The notes under the pieces were generated by a model that was given only the letters and a program-made list of their open reading frames with translations, was not told where the DNA came from and ran no database searches. Position numbers and translations under genes: made by a program. From NCBI GenBank assembly GCA_947501565.1, contig CANMWJ010000010.1, forward strand, positions 1-64,000: a stretch of DNA of 64,000 nucleotides, written 5' to 3'. Source of the DNA: an uncultured Marinobacterium sp. Lineage in GTDB: Bacteria; Pseudomonadota; Gammaproteobacteria; Pseudomonadales; Balneatricaceae. Positions 58,337 to 64,000 of this stretch are shown here, piece by piece (within the stretch, counting starts at the first letter, position 1; every line of letters begins with the position of its first letter).

Positions 58337-58798
58337 TTAAAGCAGCTTTGCTTCGATATCCTTCACATCTTCCATCACCACAAAGGTACTGGTCTGGGTG
58401 ACGTAGGGCAGGGAGGAGATCTTCTCACCCAGTACCGCACGGTAGGATTCCATATCGGTGGTACGTACTTTCAGAAGGTAATCGAAGTTGGCGGCGATCA
58501 TGTGACACTGCTCAATTTCGGGGATGGCGCGTACCGCATCGTTGAATGCGTTCAGCGCTTTGGTTTTGGTATCGCTCAGGGAGACCTGAACGAAGGCAAC
58601 GTGTTTAGTGCCCAGCTTTTTCTGATCGATCAGGGCGATGTAACCCAGGATATAACCCTGCTCTTCAAGACGTTTCATGCGGATCTGGCAGGGAGTCTTG
58701 GACAAGCCCACACGCGATGCCAGCTCCGTCACAGTGATACGGGCATTTTTTTGCAGTTCGCGCAGGATGGCTAAATCGAGTTTGTCCAAATTGTCCAT
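58337..58798 (-). CDS. Lrp/AsnC-family regulator, possible proline-gene regulator
   Basis: A 153-residue feast/famine regulator. The helix-turn-helix is LDLAILRELQKNARITVTEL then VGLSKTPCQIRMKRLEEQGY, and the RAM domain has CHMIAANFDYLLKVRTTD. It resembles PutR/BkdR-type regulators. It is divergent from putP, with a 510-bp gap, and PutA here lacks its own DNA-binding domain, so control of putP/putA by this protein is plausible but unproven. It may equally regulate the DMT gene downstream. Confidence 0.9.
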   Translation of the reverse strand: MDNLDKLDLAILRELQKNARITVTELASRVGLSKTPCQIRMKRLEEQGYILGYIALIDQKKLGTKHVAFVQVSLSDTKTKALNAFNDAVRAIPEIEQCHMIAANFDYLLKVRTTDMESYRAVLGEKISSLPYVTQTSTFVVMEDVKDIEAKLL

Positions 58799-59308
58799 GG
58801 TTGGTCCGTGGGTTAGAGAAAATTGGGTTAAGAGGGTTCTTGCTTGAAGGATACGCCTGTGAATTTTAGAAATACAGTGAAAACGGCTAATGATGATGAA
58901 GGTAAAATTGGCTGGCTTGTATGAAGTCTTTTTGTGCTGCAGATCAAGATATTGATGGGATAAAACTGTCGATAATTTGTATCTGGAAGGGGCTTTGAGA
59001 TGCGGTTTTGATTGGGTTAGTTAAATCGTCTTTTTGATCTTTGCTTGGTCGTCGATATCTCTTTTTCATGAAGGAAAAATGCGATTTTAGACTTTAGTCG
59101 TTGTCTATATGGAGAAATCGCCTGCGGGATTGTCGATAAGCTATCCAACCAACTATGTCTGCTGGTGTTTCTTGTGGTGATCCCGCATGTGGCCCGCTTT
59201 CTGGTGAATAGATTAAGGCTCATTGAAACAGCGTGTACGGCGTTATCTGCTCCGGCTGGCTGTTAAGTCCAACGCATAATAACCATAACGAATTAAGAGG
59301 TTTCTTTT
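58799..59308. promoter_or_regulatory. Long divergent intergenic region, Lrp-type gene to putP
   Basis: 510 bp without a supportable gene. It must hold the promoters of both divergent genes. I see no clean repeated operator or consensus promoter, though the stretch is AT-rich and long enough for several Lrp-type sites. Confidence 0.4.
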
Positions 59309-60775
59309 ATGGTAACCCTTACCTTTATTATCTACCTGATCCTGATGCTCGGCATCGGTGTTGTTGCCTACCGTCGCACGCAGGATCTGTCCGACTACGT
59401 ACTGGGTGGTCGTAACCTGGGTCCTATCCCAAGTGCGCTGAGTGCCGGTGCATCCGACATGAGTGGCTGGCTGCTGATGGGGCTGCCGGGTTACGCCATG
59501 TCTGCGGGCTACGGTTCTTTCTGGCTGGCCGGTGGCCTGCTGGTGGGCACCTGGCTGAACTGGTTGCTGGTTGCACAGCGCCTGCGTGTTTACTCCTACA
59601 AAGCGGACAATGCGCTGACTCTGCCTGCTTTCTTCGAGAAGCGTTTTGAAGACAGCAGCCACAGCTTGCGTGTGGTATCCGCAGTCTTTGTACTGGTCTT
59701 CTTCATGTTCTACACCAGCTCCGGTCTGGTGGCGGGCGGTAAGCTGTTCGAAACCGTATTCGGCTTTGATTACACCATCGCGGTGCTGGTGGGTGCTGCA
59801 GCGGTTATCTCCTACACCCTGTTTGGTGGTTTCCTGGCAGTATCCTGGACCGACGTGGTACAGGGCCTGTTGATGGTGGGCGCGCTGATTATGGTGCCGC
59901 TGTTTGCGATGGGCGAGATCGGTGGTCTGAGCGGTACACTGGCTGCAGTTGAAGCTAAGAACCCTGAACTGCTGAATATGTTTACCGAAGCGGACGGCAG
60001 TGCGATCACTGTGATCGGTACCCTGTCTCTGTTGGGCTGGGGTCTGGGTTACTTCGGTCAGCCACACATTCTGGCGCGTTTCAAAGGTATCAAGAGCAAA
60101 GAGGCAGTTCCGGCTGCGCGTCGTATCGCAGTGATCTGGACCGGTATCTCCATGGCGGGTGCGTGTCTGATCGGTCTGGCTGCGATCGGTTACCTGCCAG
60201 AAGGTCTGGGCGACAACGAGACCGTATTCATGGTGTTGGTTGATGCGCTGTTCCACCCTGCGATTGCAGGTGTTCTGCTGGCGGCGATCCTGGCGGCCGT
60301 GATGTCCACTGCGGATTCCCAGCTGCTGGTATCTTCCTCTGCACTGGCAGAAGACTTCTACAAGGCGCTGTTCAATAAAGATGCGTCTCAGGAGAAACTG
60401 GTTCAGGTTGGCCGTATTGCGGTTGTAGTTATCGCGGTAATCGCGACTTTCCTGGCGATGGATAAAGACAGCAAGGTACTGGCGCTGGTGTCCTACGCAT
60501 GGGCTGGTTTCGGTGCGGCCTTTGGTCCTGCGCTGATCATGTCCTTGTACTGGAAGCGCATGAACAAAGCGGGCGCACTGGCGGGTATCATCGTCGGTGG
60601 TGTGACCGTCGTAGTATGGAAACAGCTGTCCGGTGGTATCTTTGATCTGTACGAGATCATCCCGGGTATGGTGTTCGCGTTTGTTGCGATCATCGTTGTA
60701 ACCCTGGCAACTGCTGCGCCAGCACGCTCTATCGAAGAGAAGTTTGAAGAAGTGGAAGCTGAGATCAAAAGCTGA
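59309..60775 (+). CDS. putP: Sodium/proline symporter PutP
   Basis: A 488-residue inner-membrane sodium:solute symporter. Helix 1 and 2 text RTQDLSDYVLGGRNLGPIPS, then SAGASDMSGWLLMGLPGYA, carries the sodium-site residues of PutP, and GYFGQPHILARF and AAVMSTADSQLLVSSSALAED follow in order. The length matches E. coli PutP (about 500). It supplies proline to PutA, encoded next on the same strand after a terminator and a repeat array, so the two are probably transcribed separately. Confidence 0.94.
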   Translation: MVTLTFIIYLILMLGIGVVAYRRTQDLSDYVLGGRNLGPIPSALSAGASDMSGWLLMGLPGYAMSAGYGSFWLAGGLLVGTWLNWLLVAQRLRVYSYKADNALTLPAFFEKRFEDSSHSLRVVSAVFVLVFFMFYTSSGLVAGGKLFETVFGFDYTIAVLVGAAAVISYTLFGGFLAVSWTDVVQGLLMVGALIMVPLFAMGEIGGLSGTLAAVEAKNPELLNMFTEADGSAITVIGTLSLLGWGLGYFGQPHILARFKGIKSKEAVPAARRIAVIWTGISMAGACLIGLAAIGYLPEGLGDNETVFMVLVDALFHPAIAGVLLAAILAAVMSTADSQLLVSSSALAEDFYKALFNKDASQEKLVQVGRIAVVVIAVIATFLAMDKDSKVLALVSYAWAGFGAAFGPALIMSLYWKRMNKAGALAGIIVGGVTVVVWKQLSGGIFDLYEIIPGMVFAFVAIIVVTLATAAPARSIEEKFEEVEAEIKS

Positions 60776-60804
60776 TCCGCTAACACGTTAAACGGCTCTT
60801 GCAG

Positions 60805-60839
60805 AAAACCCCGTTCGTTTCGGCGAACGGGGTTTTTTG
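60805..60839 (+). terminator. Terminator of putP
   Basis: AAAACCCCGTTCG and CGAACGGGGTTTT pair around a six-base loop and run into TTTTTTG. It cuts putP off from putA. Confidence 0.9.
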
Positions 60840-60866
60840 TTGTCTAAATTTTGGTGGGATGGTGGT

Positions 60867-60897
60867 GTTGGGCATTGCTGCGCAATGGCCAACCTAC
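60867..60897. repeat. REP-like type A element before the array
   Basis: GTTGGGCATTGC ... GCAATGGCCAAC ending CTAC, inverted relative to the array's type A elements, which makes it a BIME-like partner. Confidence 0.75.
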
Positions 60898-60940
60898 TCG
60901 TAATCAATCTGTTTTGGCGGTGACGAACGAAACGTACTTC

Positions 60941-61264
60941 GTAGGTTGGCCATCACGCAGTGATGCCCAACATCAGTGGCAGGTAGATGCGTTGATGTTG
61001 GGAGTCGCTGGCGCTCGTCGCCAACCTACGCGGTGGATTGGAGTGAAGTATTGTTTTGTAGGTTGGCCATCACGCAGTGATGCCCAACATCAGTGGCAGG
61101 TAGATACGTTGATGTTGGGAGCCGCTGGCGCTCGTCGACAACCTACGCGGTGGATTGGAGCGAAGCCTTGTTTTGTAGGTTGGCCATCACGCAGTGATGC
61201 CCAACATCAGTGGCAGGTAGATGCGTTGATGTTGGGAGCCGATGGCGCTCGTCATCAACCTATA
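60941..61264. repeat. 117-bp composite REP tandem array, three copies
   Basis: GTAGGTTGGCC recurs at 60941, 61058 and 61175, exactly 117 bp apart, and each unit has a type A element (GTAGGTTGGCCATCAC ... GATGCCCAAC), a linker AGTGGCAGGTAGATGCG (with one variant base), and an inverted type B element (GTTGGGAGTCGC ... CTCGTCGCC or variants, then AACCTA). The third type B is more diverged. A long frame over the array (60851-61354) is just repeat translation. Confidence 0.9.
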
Positions 61265-61429
61265 CGGCGATTAGTCGTGTTGTTTATTTTAGTGGTTATA
61301 AATGGGTTTAATGTCTTTTTATATCCAAAAATACGATTCAAAAATGTTGCGTGATCTGTATATATAGGAAAAACGTATTTTAACTCATCGCTAGAATAGC
61401 CAAAAAACAGTTACAACGAAGGTGAGGCT

Positions 61430-64000
61430 ATGAATCTTACTCCTGAACAGACACTCGGCCAGTTTCGCGAGACTATCCGTAAAAACTATCTGGCGGACGA
61501 AACCACCGCGATCCATACGTTGATGGATAATGCGAATCTGTCTGCTGACGACCGTGCGGCGATCTCCTCGCGAGCGGCTGATCTGGTGCGTAAGGTGCGT
61601 AATGAAAGCTCACCTTCGATGATGGAGAAGTTCCTCGCTGAGTACGGCCTCACCACCAAAGAGGGTGTGGCGCTGATGTGTCTGGCGGAGGCGCTGCTGC
61701 GTGTGCCGGACTCAACCACCATCGATGCGTTGATCGAAGATAAAGTTGCCAGCGGTAACTGGCGTGGCCACCTGGGTCAGGCGGATTCCTCGCTGGTGAA
61801 CTCCTCCACCTGGGCACTGATGCTGACCGGCAAACTTATTGCACCGGAAGTGGACGAGAAGAAGGGCGTTACCCAAACTCTGCGTTCTCTGGTGAAACGT
61901 CTGGGTGAGCCGGTGGTGCGTACCGCAGTGGGTCAGGCGATGAAAGAGCTGGGCCGTCAGTTTGTACTGGGGCGTACCATTCAGGAAGCGACGAAGCGTG
62001 CCAGCAAACTGGAATCCCAGGGTTACACCTACTCTTACGATATGTTGGGTGAAGCAGCGCGTACAGACGCCGATGCGATCCGCTATCATCAGGCATACTC
62101 GCTGGCGATTCGTGAGCTGTCCGCTGCCTGCACCCACAGCGATATCCGCAAGAATCCCGGTATCTCCGTAAAACTGTCTGCGCTGCACGCCCGTTACGAA
62201 TTTGGTCAGCGCGATCGTGTCATGGCCGAACTGGTGGAGCGCACCCGTTCCCTGGCACTGCAGGCGAAACAAGCCAACATGGGCTTTAATATCGACGCCG
62301 AAGAGGCGGATCGTCTCGACCTGTCGCTGGATATTATCGATGCGGTGCTGTCCGATCCTGCGCTGGCGGGCTGGGATGGTTTCGGTATCGTGGTGCAAGC
62401 GTTTGGTCCCCGCGCGTCGCACGTACTGGACTGGCTTTACACCCTGGCAACGAAATACGACCGCAAGATCATGGTGCGTCTGGTAAAAGGCGCTTACTGG
62501 GATGCGGAGATCAAGCGTGCACAGGTGCTGGGCCTGAACGGTTTCCCGGTTTACACCCGCAAGGTGAACAGCGACATCTCCTACATGTGCTGCGCTGAAA
62601 AATTGCTCGGCATGACCGACCGCGTATATCCGCAGTTTGCGACCCACAATGCGCACTCCGTATCGGCGATCCTGCATATGGCGCGCGACATGGACAGCAA
62701 CCTGTTCGAGTTCCAGCGTCTGCACGGCATGGGTGAATCCCTGCACGATACCGTATTGAAGAACAACGCGACCGGCTGCCGTATCTACGCGCCGGTGGGT
62801 GCACATCAGGATCTGCTGGCCTATCTGGTACGTCGTCTGCTGGAGAACGGTGCCAACAGCTCCTTTGTGAACCAGATCGTTGATACCCGTATCCAGCCGG
62901 AAGAGATCGCCCGCGATCCGTTTGACGCGGTGAAAGCGCTGGGTGATCAGGTGAGCAGCGGCATGATCGCGACACCTGCAGGCCTTTACGGTCACGGACG
63001 TCTGAATGCACGCGGTTGGGATATTACCGATCCCGTTGCGGTAGAGCTGCTGGATGCAGAGCGTTCCGGTTATCAGGAACACCAGTGGCAGGCGCAGCCG
63101 ATCGTTGCAGGTGAGGCTGTGACTGAGCCGGGTATCCGTAAACAGATCAATGTCACCAACCCGGCAAACCCGGACGATCTGGTCGGCTTTGTGACTGAAG
63201 CGTCTGTCGAAGATATTGAAGCGGCGATCAGCTCAGCGCAGGCCGGTTTCAGTGCCTGGTCTAAAACCTCCGCAGAGCAACGTGCTAAAGCGTTGCGCAA
63301 AGTAGGGGATCTGTTTGAAGAGCATGCGGCTGAGCTGTTCAGCCTGACCACCCGTGAAGCGGGCAAAAACATGTTGGATGCTGTGGGCGAGCTGCGTGAA
63401 GCGGTGGACTTTGCCCGTTACTACGCCACTGAAGCGCTGCGTAACGAAGGCAAAGGTGAAGCTCGTGGCGTGATTACCTGTATCTCGCCGTGGAACTTCC
63501 CGCTGGCGATCTTCTCCGGTCAGGTGCTGGCCGCGCTGGCAGCGGGTAACGCTGTGCTGGCAAAACCAGCAGATCAGACTGCGCTGATCGCAGCCCGCGC
63601 GGTTGAACTGATGCATGAAGCGGGTATTCCTGCTGATGCGCTTCAGCTGCTGCCGGGTAGTGGCGTGAATGTTGGTGCGCCACTGACCTCCGATCCACGT
63701 ATCGCGGGTGTATGTTTCACCGGTTCGACTGCAACCGCGCAACGTATTAATAAGGTGATGGCAGAAAACGTTGCACCGGATGCGCCGCTGGTGGCGGAAA
63801 CCGGTGGTCTTAACGCCATGATCGTTGACTCTACCGCGCTGCCTGAGCAGGTGGTGCGTGACGTACTGGCCTCTGCATTCCAGAGCGCCGGTCAGCGTTG
63901 TTCCGCACTGCGTATGCTTTACCTGCAGGAAGATATTGCCGATCACGTGCTGGAGATGCTGTTCGGTGCGATGGATGAACTGCGTATCGGTGATCCATGG
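61430..64000 (+). CDS. putA: Bifunctional proline dehydrogenase / P5C dehydrogenase PutA (N-terminal part; runs off window)
   Basis: 857 residues are in view; PutA is about 1,050-1,320 residues. The protein begins MNLTPEQTLGQFRETIRKNY, directly in the dimerisation arm, so the ribbon-helix-helix DNA-binding domain of E. coli-type PutA is absent. The FAD barrel of proline dehydrogenase spans about residues 80-470 (SVKLSALHARYEFG, RLVKGAYWDAEIKR, and YAPVGAHQDLLAYLVRRLLE). The aldehyde dehydrogenase domain begins near 560, with CISPWNFPLAIFSGQ, ETGGLNAMIVDST (catalytic Glu) and SAGQRCSALR (nucleophile). GAAGGTGAGG is close before ATG 61430. It oxidises proline to glutamate. Confidence 0.95.
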   Translation, partial: MNLTPEQTLGQFRETIRKNYLADETTAIHTLMDNANLSADDRAAISSRAADLVRKVRNESSPSMMEKFLAEYGLTTKEGVALMCLAEALLRVPDSTTIDALIEDKVASGNWRGHLGQADSSLVNSSTWALMLTGKLIAPEVDEKKGVTQTLRSLVKRLGEPVVRTAVGQAMKELGRQFVLGRTIQEATKRASKLESQGYTYSYDMLGEAARTDADAIRYHQAYSLAIRELSAACTHSDIRKNPGISVKLSALHARYEFGQRDRVMAELVERTRSLALQAKQANMGFNIDAEEADRLDLSLDIIDAVLSDPALAGWDGFGIVVQAFGPRASHVLDWLYTLATKYDRKIMVRLVKGAYWDAEIKRAQVLGLNGFPVYTRKVNSDISYMCCAEKLLGMTDRVYPQFATHNAHSVSAILHMARDMDSNLFEFQRLHGMGESLHDTVLKNNATGCRIYAPVGAHQDLLAYLVRRLLENGANSSFVNQIVDTRIQPEEIARDPFDAVKALGDQVSSGMIATPAGLYGHGRLNARGWDITDPVAVELLDAERSGYQEHQWQAQPIVAGEAVTEPGIRKQINVTNPANPDDLVGFVTEASVEDIEAAISSAQAGFSAWSKTSAEQRAKALRKVGDLFEEHAAELFSLTTREAGKNMLDAVGELREAVDFARYYATEALRNEGKGEARGVITCISPWNFPLAIFSGQVLAALAAGNAVLAKPADQTALIAARAVELMHEAGIPADALQLLPGSGVNVGAPLTSDPRIAGVCFTGSTATAQRINKVMAENVAPDAPLVAETGGLNAMIVDSTALPEQVVRDVLASAFQSAGQRCSALRMLYLQEDIADHVLEMLFGAMDELRIGDPW

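Noticed and set aside
60851-61354. 167-codon frame with repeated VGWPSRSDAQHQW-type segments between putP and putA
   Set aside because: It simply translates the 117-bp REP array. No ribosome site, and the repeats are palindromic DNA with the same form in non-coding places elsewhere.

Overview
The window is chromosomal DNA from a marine-type gammaproteobacterium. Oceanospirillales relatives such as Marinobacterium, Neptunomonas or Amphritea are the best guess, made only from gene content and protein style. It is dense with uptake systems (TRAP-TAXI, SulP, SLC13, TauE/SafE, DMT, PutP), amino-acid and molybdoenzyme catabolism, and many regulators. No rRNA, tRNA or CRISPR array was recognised.

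Layout. 0-0.5 kb: the right end of an IS3-type element has removed the first half of a glutaredoxin-2 gene (grxB), which overlaps a Bcr/CflA exporter. 1.7-10 kb: adenine/adenosine deaminase, PAS-PAS-GGDEF cyclase, DMT exporter, cysI with a DUF934 partner, HIT hydrolase, threonine aldolase and an AraC regulator. 10-20 kb: SulP transporter, a TAXI-TRAP importer, sulfatase, nitrilase, truncated haemoglobin, IclR regulator and a gate-domain membrane protein divergent from an Lrp-type regulator. 20.8-26.2 kb: AraC regulator, then a two-subunit molybdenum hydroxylase with its own XdhC and MobA-like maturation proteins. 26-29 kb: small genes, REP-like palindromes, a heptamer array and non-coding DNA. 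29-34 kb: a TetR/RND efflux locus with matching operators. 34-45 kb: YdcZ exporter, GST/TetR pair, CobS/CobT-like AAA-VWA pair, two paralogous TauE/SafE permeases bracketing a YefM-YoeB toxin-antitoxin and an MBL enzyme, and an SLC13 carrier.

45.7-50.3 kb holds a complete four-gene qatABCD anti-phage operon. It is followed directly by a short attC-like site and a DUF1643 gene. The DUF1643 gene has integron-cassette geometry: its 5' junction and 3' end are exact 9-bp reverse complements, and the stop codons of both qatD and the DUF1643 gene lie inside attC-type TAACAA cores. No integron integrase is in the window, so this looks like a stranded cassette tract carrying defence genes.

51-64 kb: fadH, an aldehyde dehydrogenase, an unusual fusion of a Clp1-type polynucleotide-kinase-like P-loop domain to an RNase Z-like metallo-beta-lactamase domain, a DMT transporter, an Lrp regulator, and the proline genes putP and putA (putA runs off the window). 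A 117-bp composite REP repeat lies between putP and putA.

A family of GTAG-headed imperfect palindromes recurs in intergenic regions, mostly as inverted pairs, with compensatory changes between copies. The most noteworthy items are the Qat/cassette region and the kinase-RNase Z fusion.
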